From contig NZ_KB907121.1 in assembly GCF_000381825.1 (NCBI RefSeq), positions 144,001 through 208,000 of the forward strand: a stretch of 64,000 nucleotides of DNA, in the 5' to 3' direction. This document shows, in pieces, positions 18,715-31,400 of this stretch; positions within the stretch are counted from its first letter, which is position 1, and each line of letters opens with the position of its first letter. The translations under genes and the position numbers were made by a program. This DNA is from Thioalkalivibrio sp. ALJT. Its GTDB lineage: Bacteria; Pseudomonadota; Gammaproteobacteria; Ectothiorhodospirales; Ectothiorhodospiraceae. The notes below the pieces were generated by a model that was not told the origin of the DNA, made no database searches, and saw nothing but the letters and a program-made list of their open reading frames with translations.

Positions 18715-19893
18715 TCAGCCCTTTGCCCGCTCTTCCAGCATGGCCACGGCCGGCAGGGTCTTGCCTTCCAGGAACTCGAGGAAGGCACCTCCACCGGTGG
18801 AGATGTAGCTGATGCGGTCGGCCAGGTTGTACTTGTCGATCGCGGCCAGGGTGTCACCACCGCCGGCAATGGAGAACGCGTTGCTCTCGGCGATCGCCTC
18901 GCCCAGGGCCCTGGTACCCCCGGCGAACTGATCGAACTCGAACACGCCAACCGGGCCGTTCCAGACGATGGTGCCCGCATTGCGCAGGGCCTCGGCGTAG
19001 GTGGCGGCGGTCTCGGGACCGACGTCGAAGATCATGTCGTCAGCGGCCACCGCGTCGACGGCCTTGGTCTCGGCCGAGGTCGACTCGGAGAATTCCTTGC
19101 CCACGGTCACATCGGTGGGCACCGGGATCTCGCCACCCTTGGCACGAGCGGCCTCCATCAGGCGCCTGGACTCGTCCACCAGGTCGGACTCGTACAGCGA
19201 CTTGCCGACGCCGTGGCCCTGGGCGGCGATGAAGGTGTTGGCGATCCCGCCACCGACGATCAGCTGGTCGACGACCTCGGACAGCGATTCCAGCACGGTC
19301 AGTTTGGTCGAGACCTTGGAGCCGCCGACAATCGCCACCAGCGGGCGCTTCGGGGTCTCCAGGGCCTTGCCGAGGGCCTCGAGCTCCTTGGCCAGCAGCG
19401 GGCCGGCGCAGGCCTGCGGGGCGAACTTCGCCACGCCGTGGGTCGAGGCCTGGGCGCGGTGGGCGGTGCCGAAGGCATCCATCACGAAGACGTCGCACAG
19501 GGCGGCGTATTGCTTCGCCAGGGCCTCGTCGTCCTTCTTCTCGCCGGCATTGAAACGCACGTTCTCGAGCAGGATGACCTCGCCCGGCTGGGCGTCCACG
19601 CCGTCGAGGTAGTCGCGCACCAGACGCACCTCGCGGCCCAGCAGACCGGCCATATGCTCGGCAACCGGGGCCAGGGAATCTTCTTCGGAGAACTCGCCCT
19701 CGGTCGGGCGGCCCAGGTGCGACATCAGCATTACCGCCGCGCCGGCATCGAGTGCCTTCTGCACGGTCTCAAGGCTCGCACGAATACGGGCGTCGGACGT
19801 GACCTTGCCGTCCTTGACGGGGACGTTCAGATCCTGGCGCACCAGCACACGGCGACCCTGCAGGTCGAGATCGGTCATCTTGATGACGGACAT
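18715..19893 (-). CDS. pgk: Phosphoglycerate kinase
   Basis: Reversible transfer of phosphate between 1,3-bisphosphoglycerate and ADP. 392 residues with the bilobed layout: N-lobe [14 protein letters not shown] and LMSHLGRPT, hinge region [13 protein letters not shown], and C-lobe nucleotide site GPVGVFE and [20 protein letters not shown] precedes the ATG by seven bases. A strong palindrome lies between it and gap upstream. Confidence 0.98.
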   Translation of the reverse strand: MSVIKMTDLDLQGRRVLVRQDLNVPVKDGKVTSDARIRASLETVQKALDAGAAVMLMSHLGRPTEGEFSEEDSLAPVAEHMAGLLGREVRLVRDYLDGVDAQPGEVILLENVRFNAGEKKDDEALAKQYAALCDVFVMDAFGTAHRAQASTHGVAKFAPQACAGPLLAKELEALGKALETPKRPLVAIVGGSKVSTKLTVLESLSEVVDQLIVGGGIANTFIAAQGHGVGKSLYESDLVDESRRLMEAARAKGGEIPVPTDVTVGKEFSESTSAETKAVDAVAADDMIFDVGPETAATYAEALRNAGTIVWNGPVGVFEFDQFAGGTRALGEAIAESNAFSIAGGGDTLAAIDKYNLADRISYISTGGGAFLEFLEGKTLPAVAMLEERAKG

Positions 19894-19936
19894 GGGAGTA
19901 CCTCTCGAAAGACGGTTGAAAAGGAAGAAGGCTTCG

Positions 19937-19960
19937 GGCCAGTCCCCGCGGGGACTGGCC
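19937..19960. other. 24-nt perfect palindrome in the gap-pgk intergenic region
   Basis: Each half is a 12-mer (GGCCAGTCCCCG and its exact complement), so the RNA can form a hairpin of about ten GC-rich pairs. It lies in the 129-bp region between the gap stop and pgk start, with no T-run after it. A stem here could protect the 3' end of the gap message and allow gap to be expressed above pgk, as described for other gap-pgk operons; this role is inferred. Confidence 0.6.
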
Positions 19961-20022
19961 CCAGGCCTCCGGGCCCGGGAAGAGCAACGGCCGAGCCCCG
20001 CAAGGGACCCGGCCGCTCGCCG

Positions 20023-23063
<3,041 letters not shown>

Positions 23064-23471
23064 GCTGATCTCCTGCTCTAAGTAGTATTGGGTTCGGCTG
23101 ATGGCGGGTGGCGGCGCGAGGCGCCTGCGGCGGCCGACCCGGACGAATCGGCCGATCGAGGGTTAAACCGGTACCGGCCGGCGCTCCGGGGCAAGACATC
23201 ACCCGAGCAGCCTGCGGGAGCGCGTCCCTCTTCCGGCGACGCGAGCGCGCGGCGGACGGTGCATCCCCATCAAAGGCGGTGCATTTTGGCCACTTTCGGG
23301 CGGCGGGGCAAGTCGGCTGCAAACCGCGTCATGCCGCGCCCTGGGCGCCGGCGGGCACGCGCATCGACCGACTGTCGCCGGCCGGGGGCTTAGAAAATTG
23401 CGGCGAGTTGCGTTACAGTACTGGTCGTTTTGCGCAAAACTAAATCGAAACGACCCACAAAGGAACGCTTA
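23064..23471. other. Divergent tkt/metK promoter region
   Basis: 408 bp with no credible gene. It becomes AT-richer towards metK. The last 50 bp hold the metK leader structure (23423-23455). I looked for a CbbR-type or MetJ-type operator and saw no convincing match. Promoters for both flanking genes must lie here but cannot be fixed by eye. Confidence 0.5.
23423..23455 (+). promoter_or_regulatory. Alternative hairpins in the metK 5' leader
   Basis: A perfect 14-nt palindrome GTTTTGCGCAAAAC (23427-23440) overlaps an outer inverted repeat GGTCGTTT (23423-23430) / AAACGACC (23448-23455). The two pairings share bases, so they are mutually exclusive in RNA. The right arm ends only six bases before the AAGGA ribosome binding site. 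The palindrome could equally be a protein-binding site. No known SAM riboswitch class was recognised. Confidence 0.45.
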
Positions 23472-24644
<1,173 letters not shown>

Positions 24645-24674
24645 GAGCGCCCGACATTTTGTAAGCGAAATACC

Positions 24675-24753
24675 CATCCGGCTGAGGAGCGCTGCAGCGG
24701 TTTAACCGTCAGGCTCAGCCGGATGTCCCCTGAAATATGAATACGGCGCTCAT
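24675..24753 (+). ncRNA. S-adenosylhomocysteine (SAH) riboswitch upstream of ahcY
   Basis: P1 is a perfect 12-bp helix (24675-24686 with 24714-24725). It encloses the conserved core GAGGAGCGCTGC and a P2 stem-loop CGGTTTAACCG (24698-24708) followed by TCAGGCTC, which together are the published SAH-riboswitch consensus. GCGCTC at 24746-24751 can pair with GAGCGC (24687-24692) to make the pseudoknot helix. The motif stands 25 bp before the start of ahcY, whose enzyme removes SAH. Known members turn expression on when SAH accumulates. Confidence 0.93.
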
Positions 24754-24777
24754 CCAGATAGACGGAGAAGTTAATCC

Positions 24778-26190
24778 ATGAATGCTGTGATGAACGACAA
24801 GAAAACGACCGATTACGTCGTCAAGGACATCAACCTTGCCGAGTTCGGCCGCAAGGAAATTGCGATCGCCGAAACCGAGATGCCCGGTCTGATCCAGACC
24901 CGCGAAGAGTTCGCGGCCTCCAAGCCGCTGAAGGGCGCGAAGATTGCCGGCTCCCTGCACATGACCATCCAGACCGCGGTCCTGATCCAGACCCTGGAAG
25001 CCCTGGGTGCCGACGTGCGCTGGGCCTCCTGCAACATCTACTCCACCCAGGACCACGCCGCGGCCGCGATCGCCGACAACGGCACCCCGGTCTTCGCCGT
25101 GAAGGGCGAGACCCTGGAAGAGTACTGGGACTACTGCCACCGCATCTTCGAATTCGACGGCGGCGCCAACATGATCCTGGACGACGGTGGTGACGCCACG
25201 CTGCTCCTGCACATCGGCGCCAAGGCCGAGAAGGACCCGTCCGTCATCTCCAACCCGGAGAATGAAGAAGAGATCGCCCTGTTTGCCTCGATCAAGGATC
25301 GTCTGGCCAAGCAGCCGAACTGGTACTCCGAGCAGCTCGCCAAGATCCAGGGCGTGACCGAAGAGACCACCACCGGTGTCCATCGCCTGTACCAGATGGC
25401 GAAGGACGGCGAGCTGGCCTTCCCGGCGATCAACGTCAACGACTCGGTCACCAAGTCCAAGTTCGACAACCTGTACGGCTGCCGCGAGTCCACCGTGGAC
25501 TCCATCAAGCGCGCCACCGACGTGATGATCGCGGGCAAGATCGCCGTGGTCGCCGGTTATGGTGACGTCGGCAAGGGTGCCGCCCAGTCGCTGGCCGGCC
25601 TCGGTGCCACCGTGTGGATCACCGAGATCGACCCGATCTGCGCCCTGCAGGCCTCGATGGAAGGCTTCCGCGTGGTCACGATGGACGAGGCCGCCGACAA
25701 GGCCGAGATCTTCGTTACCGCCACCGGTAACAAGGACGTGATCACCGAAGATCACATGACCCGCATGAAGGACCAGGCCATCGTCTGCAACATCGGTCAC
25801 TTCGACTCCGAGATTGCCGTGGCTGCGATGCGCAAGTACGACTGGGAGAACATCAAGCCGCAGGTTGACCACATCATCCTGCCGAACGGCAACCGGATCA
25901 TCATGCTGGCCGAAGGCCGTCTGGTGAACCTGGGCTGCGGCACCGGCCATCCGAGCTTCGTGATGTCCAACTCCTTCACCAACCAGACCCTGGCTCAGAT
26001 CGAGCTGTGGACCAAGGGTGACCAGTACGACAAGAACGTCTACGTGCTGCCGAAGCACCTGGACGAGAAGGTCGCGCAGCTGCACCTGAAGAAGCTGGGT
26101 GCCAACCTGACCCGTCTGACCGACGAACAGTCCAAGTACCTGGGTCTGCCGGTGGATGGCCCGTTCAAGCCGGAACACTACCGCTACTGA
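24778..26190 (+). CDS. ahcY: Adenosylhomocysteinase
   Basis: NAD-dependent hydrolysis of S-adenosylhomocysteine to adenosine and homocysteine, which relieves product inhibition of methyltransferases. 470 residues, the longer proteobacterial form with an insert after the Glu-rich segment near residue 170. NAD site GYGDVGKG at about 260-267; substrate region includes [14 protein letters not shown]-terminal KPEHYRY lysine-tyrosine tail closes the neighbouring NAD site. Expression is expected to be controlled by the SAH riboswitch just upstream. Confidence 0.98.
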   Translation: MNAVMNDKKTTDYVVKDINLAEFGRKEIAIAETEMPGLIQTREEFAASKPLKGAKIAGSLHMTIQTAVLIQTLEALGADVRWASCNIYSTQDHAAAAIADNGTPVFAVKGETLEEYWDYCHRIFEFDGGANMILDDGGDATLLLHIGAKAEKDPSVISNPENEEEIALFASIKDRLAKQPNWYSEQLAKIQGVTEETTTGVHRLYQMAKDGELAFPAINVNDSVTKSKFDNLYGCRESTVDSIKRATDVMIAGKIAVVAGYGDVGKGAAQSLAGLGATVWITEIDPICALQASMEGFRVVTMDEAADKAEIFVTATGNKDVITEDHMTRMKDQAIVCNIGHFDSEIAVAAMRKYDWENIKPQVDHIILPNGNRIIMLAEGRLVNLGCGTGHPSFVMSNSFTNQTLAQIELWTKGDQYDKNVYVLPKHLDEKVAQLHLKKLGANLTRLTDEQSKYLGLPVDGPFKPEHYRY

Positions 26191-26234
26191 TCGGCCAGCC
26201 TCACATTTCAATTCGTTGTTAATGTGAACGCCGG

Positions 26235-26270
26235 GGCGGGCCGCATGTTCGTGCGGTCCGCCTTCTTTTT
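26235..26270 (+). terminator. Terminator-like hairpin between ahcY and metF
   Basis: GGCGGGCCGCA (26235-26245) pairs with TGCGGTCCGCC (26252-26262), 11 bp with one G-U, and TTCTTTTT follows at once. This has the full form of an intrinsic terminator, placed between two functionally linked genes and just before the metF ribosome binding site GGAGG. It may give partial read-through. Confidence 0.8.
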
Positions 26271-26285
26271 GTCTGGAGGACAAAC

Positions 26286-27140
26286 ATGTCTGCACAAGAA
26301 CGCGTCTACAGCGTTGAATTCTTCCCGCCCAAGGACGAGGCCGGAGCCGAGCGACTGGCCAAGGCCCGCAAGCGTCTGGGCGCCCTGAACCCCGAGTTCT
26401 ACTCCGTCACCTTCGGCGCCGGGGGATCCACCCGCGACCGCACCCTGGAGACGGTCAAGGACATCATCACCAACGACGGCATCCCCGCCGCCCCGCACGT
26501 CTCCTGCATCTCCTCGACCCGAGGCGAACTGCACGAGCTGCTGTCGACCTACCGCGATATTGGCGTCAACCGCATCGTCGCCCTGCGCGGTGACCTGCCG
26601 TCCGGCACCCGGAACTCCGGCGGTGACTTCCGCTACGCCTCGGAACTCGTCGAGTTCGTGCGCGCCGAGTTCGACGACCAGTTCAAGATCGAGGTGGCAG
26701 CCTATCCGGAATTCCACCCGCAGGCCCCGAACGCCGAGAAGGACCTGGAGAACTTCAAGACCAAGGTGGACGCCGGCGCGGACGCCGCGATCACCCAGTA
26801 CTTCTACAACGTGGATGCCTACGAGGCCTTCATGGAACGGGTGGAGAAGATGGGTATCACCATTCCGATCATTGTCGGGATCATGCCGATCACCAACTAC
26901 ACCCAGATCGTGCGCTTCTCCGAGATGTGCGGCGCCGAGATCCCGCGCTACATCCGCAAGCGGATGGAGGCCTATGGCGACGACAAGGAGTCGATCCGCA
27001 AGTTCGGCATCGAGGTCGCCACGCGCCTGACCGACGACGTGCTGAACAAGGGTGCCCCCGGGATCCACTTCTATTCGATGAACCAGGCCGGCCCGACCGA
27101 ACAGATCTGGAAGGCCCTGGACCTCGCCAACCGGAAATAG
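26286..27140 (+). CDS. metF: 5,10-methylenetetrahydrofolate reductase
   Basis: FAD enzyme that makes 5-methyltetrahydrofolate for re-methylation of homocysteine. 284 residues, the usual bacterial length. Signatures: N-terminal YSVEFFPPKDE (active-site Glu), SVTFGAGGSTRDRT, ALRGDLPSG and AGADAAITQYFYN. GGAGGACAAAC precedes the ATG. It completes the methyl cycle with metK and ahcY, but a terminator-like hairpin separates it from ahcY. Confidence 0.97.
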   Translation: MSAQERVYSVEFFPPKDEAGAERLAKARKRLGALNPEFYSVTFGAGGSTRDRTLETVKDIITNDGIPAAPHVSCISSTRGELHELLSTYRDIGVNRIVALRGDLPSGTRNSGGDFRYASELVEFVRAEFDDQFKIEVAAYPEFHPQAPNAEKDLENFKTKVDAGADAAITQYFYNVDAYEAFMERVEKMGITIPIIVGIMPITNYTQIVRFSEMCGAEIPRYIRKRMEAYGDDKESIRKFGIEVATRLTDDVLNKGAPGIHFYSMNQAGPTEQIWKALDLANRK

Positions 27141-27146
27141 CCGCGC

Positions 27147-27893
27147 ATGCGCTGCCCCCGGCTATTGCTGGATTCCGAGCCACTGGCCGCGGGGCAGTCC
27201 CTCCCCGCCCCTCCGGACCGTCTGCATTACGCCACCGCGGTCCTGCGACTGAAGAGCGGCGCCCCCTGCCGCGTGTTCGACGGCTGCGGCAACGAGTTCC
27301 ACGCGACCCTCGAACTCACCGGTCGCCGCCACGGTGCCTTCCAGCTGGGCGAGCGTGCCGCCGCACCGACCTGGCCCGCATTCCCGATCCACCTCCTTCA
27401 GGGGGTCGCCCGAGGCGACCATATGGACCTGGCGGTACAGAAGGCCGTGGAACTGGGCGCCAGCTCGATCCGCCCGGTCCTCTGCGAACGCTCACGCTCG
27501 GCCGCGGCGCACAAGGCCCTGGAGAAACGCCAGCGCCACTGGCAGGGCATTCTGCAGGCGGCCGCGGAACAATGCGGGCGCAACGAATTGCCAACACTGC
27601 ACGCAGCCCTGCCCCCGGAACGCGCCCTGAGCGATCTCCCGAACGGCATTCGGCTGCTGGCCGATGCTGATGGTTCCGGGCTGGACCGGCACCTGCAGAT
27701 CCTGCCGGCCCCACCGCCGGGCGCCCTGCTCTATGTCGGCCCCGAGGGGGGGCTGACACCCGAGGAACGCGAACAGGCGCGTGCCAGCGGGTTTGCCGGC
27801 ATCCGCATGGGACCGCGCACCCTGCGTACGGAGACCGCAACCATCGCCCTGATGACCCTGCTGCAGGCCCGCCTCGGCGACCTCCGCGGTTGA
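27147..27893 (+). CDS. rsmE: 16S rRNA (uracil-1498-N3)-methyltransferase
   Basis: SPOUT-class enzyme, 248 residues: an N-terminal PUA-like RNA-binding domain, then the knotted SAM-binding domain with QKAVELGASSIRPVLCERS, EQCGRNELP, YVGPEGGLTPEE and the terminal ILRTETAT-like LRTETATIALMTLLQ. It modifies U1498 near the decoding centre. It follows metF by six bases, so they are probably cotranscribed. It ends convergently to the Chp cluster. Confidence 0.95.
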   Translation: MRCPRLLLDSEPLAAGQSLPAPPDRLHYATAVLRLKSGAPCRVFDGCGNEFHATLELTGRRHGAFQLGERAAAPTWPAFPIHLLQGVARGDHMDLAVQKAVELGASSIRPVLCERSRSAAAHKALEKRQRHWQGILQAAAEQCGRNELPTLHAALPPERALSDLPNGIRLLADADGSGLDRHLQILPAPPPGALLYVGPEGGLTPEEREQARASGFAGIRMGPRTLRTETATIALMTLLQARLGDLRG

Positions 27894-27944
27894 CCCTCGC
27901 TCCGGGCCGGGGGGGGGAGCGGATGCCATGTGCGGTCACTGAAT

Positions 27945-28436
27945 TCAGGCGGAGCGGGGCGCGGTGGTCTCCAGCAAACTCTGCTCGATCGTGTCCAGCC
28001 GCAGCAGGTGGGTCGTCACGCCCGAGGCCTTCACCCGCCACGACCACGGCGTCGCCTCGGCATCCTCCAGGGCATAGATATTCTGCGGCGTAATCTGCAC
28101 CGGATGTGGCGTTCCGCGCACCTCCAGGGCATAGAACGGCAGCCGCTCCGGCTCCGTCACCGCCTGCATCACCAGCAGCCGGCTGAAACGACGCCGATCC
28201 TGGTCACGGTCACGGGCTGGGTCCAGCAACTGGTCGACGTTGACGACCGGAACCTCAACGTCCTGCCAGACAAAACTGGGCGCATGCCACGGGACTTCGG
28301 GGTCCATCGAATGCCGCACCACCACCCCGGGGCGCGTGGCGACTTCCAGGAAGGCGCTGCGCGGCAGCAGGATCGAACCCTGCTCCAGCTGCGCGATCAC
28401 CGCCTCGAGGGTCGCGTCCGTTGTCGGTTCACTCAC
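27945..28436 (-). CDS. chpC: CheW-like adaptor of the Chp system (ChpC-like)
   Basis: 163-residue CheW-domain protein. CheW proteins couple the receptor to the histidine kinase. Recognisable parts: LLPRSAFLEVATRPGV near the N-terminus and VPVVNVDQLLDP in the second beta subdomain. It overlaps the chpA stop by four bases and ends the cluster; this is the position of chpC in Pseudomonas. A second CheW protein, PilI, sits at the other end of the cluster. Confidence 0.85.
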   Translation of the reverse strand: MSEPTTDATLEAVIAQLEQGSILLPRSAFLEVATRPGVVVRHSMDPEVPWHAPSFVWQDVEVPVVNVDQLLDPARDRDQDRRRFSRLLVMQAVTEPERLPFYALEVRGTPHPVQITPQNIYALEDAEATPWSWRVKASGVTTHLLRLDTIEQSLLETTAPRSA

Positions 28437-31400
28437 GCCGGCACCTCCTGCAACTGCTCGTGGATAGCAGCCAGCAGGTCATTCTCCAGATAGGGCTTGC
28501 CGAGATAGGCATTCACCCCCAGACGGTACGCACGTTCGCGGTGCTTGGCACCACTGCGCGAGGTAATCATGATAATCGGCACCTCGGCGAAATCCGGATG
28601 GTCACGCACATGACCGGCGAACTCGAAGCCGTCCATGCGCGGCATCTCGACGTCCAGCAAGATCAACTGCGGGCGCCGCTCGTCGAGCAGGCCCATCGCA
28701 TCCAGGCCATCGCGGGCCGTCACCACGTCATAGCCATGGCGCGCGAGCAGACGCGCGGTGACCTTGCGAATCGTGATCGAGTCGTCGACCACCATGATGC
28801 GCCGCGTGCTCGCCGGCTCCGGCGTCGGTTGCGCGGCCTCCGGCCTTGTGGCCGCCGCGGAACGCACCAGTACGCCCAGGTCGAGCATCAACATCACCGA
28901 GCCATCGCCCCGGAGGGTGGCGCCGGCCACGCCCGGGATACGACTCAGGACCGGGCCCACGGACTTCACCACCACCTCCTGGCTGCCCAGCAAAGCGTCG
29001 ATGCGCAGTGCGACTCGCTGATCGTCGGCCCGTACCAGGAGGAGCGGGAACGGCTGCTCCGGGAACTGATCCACGCCGGCCTGGCTCTCGACACCCACCA
29101 GGTCACCCAGGCACCGGATCTGGTAGTCCTCGCCAATGTAGTTGTAGTAGACCGTATCCGCGCGCGACTCGAGCTCTTCGGCACGCACTCGAACCACACC
29201 CTCGACCGCGGCCATCGGGATGGCAAAGGTCTCCTCGCCCACCTGCACCAGCAGGGTCTGAGAGATCGCGAGGGTAAACGGCAGGCGCATGGTGAAGCGC
29301 GAACCGCGGCCGGGCGTGGACTGGATATCCAGGGAGCCACCCAGCTGCTTCACATCGCTGTTGACCACGTCCAGCCCGACCCCGCGCCCGGCGATCTGTG
29401 ATACCTCCAGGGCGGTGGAAAACCCCGGCTGCAGGATGAGCTGCAGGATCTGGACATCGCTCAACTCGGCATCTGCAGCAATCAGCGCGCGCTCCAGCGC
29501 GCGGGCCCGGATCGATTCGGCATCGATACCCCTCCCATCGTCGCGAACCTGCAGCCGAACCTCGCCCCCCGACTGCTCCAGGCTGACATCGATCCGGCCG
29601 TGAACCGGCTTGCCCGCGCGCTCGCGTTCTTCCCGGCTTTCAATGCCGTGGGCGATCGCGTTGCGTAACAGGTGCTCCAGGGGCGCCACCACGCGCTCGA
29701 GCAGGGCCCGATCGATCTCCGCGCTCAGGCCATTGAACTCCACCGCCACCGGCTTGCCCAGATCCTCACCTACCTGGCGCGCGACCCGCCGCAAACGCGG
29801 GGCCGTGCGCGCGAAACGCACCATGCGCTGCCGCATCAACTGGTCCTGCAGATCGGTCCCGACCCGGCGCTGCTGCAACAGGATGCCGCCGGCAGTTTGC
29901 AGCTCGTCGTAGACTTCCTGCTTCAGCGCCTCAAGGTCACTGACACTCTCCGCCAGCGCGCGTGACAGCTGCTGGATACCGGAGTAGCGGTCCATCTCCA
30001 GCGGGTCGAAGTCGAGGGCGCCCTCCCCGCTCTCTTCCTCGACCCGGAACAGAATCTGCGCCTCGGTCTCGATCTCCAGTTTGCGCAGCTGGTCGCGCAA
30101 ACGGGCAATAGTGCGCTCGAGTTCGTCCACCTGACCATCAACGCGCCCGACGGTCTGTTCGAAACGGCGGTAGAAGCTCGCCAGCTCGCCAGCATTGTTG
30201 ACCATGCGATCCAGGACATCGGCATCCATGCGGACCTGATCCTGAATGCGGCGCCCATGGGCCTCAGGCGGCTCCTGGCTGCGCAAGTCTTCCATGGGCG
30301 CCGCCGTATCAGGACCGGACTCCGCGTCGCTCCCGGTCTCTTCCGTCCCGGCCGCAAGTGGCGGCCCCCGGGTCTCGCCGGCGGCCCATTGGCGCAGGGC
30401 CGGCAGGGATTCGCTGGAGGCTTCGTCCATCTGCCAGACGCCAATACCGCGCTCGACCAGCCCCTGAACATCGGTCAATGCACGCTCGGCAAGCTGGAAA
30501 AACCCTTCTCGCGGCTCCAGCCCCGTCTCGGTTTCCACGTTGAGTGCGCTCTCCAGCGCATGCGCGATGGCACCTACAACCGTGAATCCGGCCATACGTG
30601 CACTGCCCTTCAGGGTGTGCAGCTCGCGCTGGAAGGCGCTCTGATCAGGCCCCGGCTGTCCCCTGGCCTCACGCCAGCCGTGCAGCGCCGGGAAGGCCGC
30701 CTCCAGGATATCCCGGGCCTCCTCGACGAAGACCTCGGCAAACTCCAGGTCGATTGTGCCCACCGCTGCGGCTTCGGGCTCCGCAGCAGCGGCCAGCCCG
30801 ACCGGTTCGGGCGGCTTTTCGCGGTCCGGCTCCGCCGCATCGGATGTCGCTGCGTTTTCCGCAGCATACGCCAGCTGTTCGGCTGTAGCCTGATCCAGCA
30901 ACGCATAAAGCTCGGAGGCCCAGGCCGGCGGGTCCAGCAGCTTGGCCGGAGATGGTTCGGCGTCCTCTACCGCACTCGCTACATAAACCTCGAGCCGTCG
31001 CAACAACTCCGTCGCCGGGGACGGCAACGCCCATCCCATATCGCGGTGAATCCGGATCAGGCGTTCAAACGGCCCGCAGACCGAATAGATGCCCCGAATA
31101 TCCGCGGTACGCGCACTCCCGTTCAAGGTATGCAGGGCCCGCTCCAGGTCCCGGCTCGGGGTCCAGTCCGAACGCCGCCGGGATTCCTCCAGCCAGTCGC
31201 GCACCGTCTGCAAATGCGTTTGCGCCTCGGCGGCAAACAACTCCCAGAGCTGCGGATCGACCTCCATGCGGGCGACCGCCACAGGATCGGCAGGCTCCGC
31301 CTCCTCCCGCGGTTCCGACTCGGATTCCACCGGCACCGCGAGATCCGCATCAACCTCTGCGGGCTTGGGCTCAGGCTCGTTCTCCACCGCCTCGAGCGCA

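Noticed and set aside
23064-23471. MetJ or CbbR operators in the tkt/metK region
   Set aside because: No AGACGTCT tandem boxes and no clear LysR-type TNA-N7/8-TNA arrangement in a suitable place.
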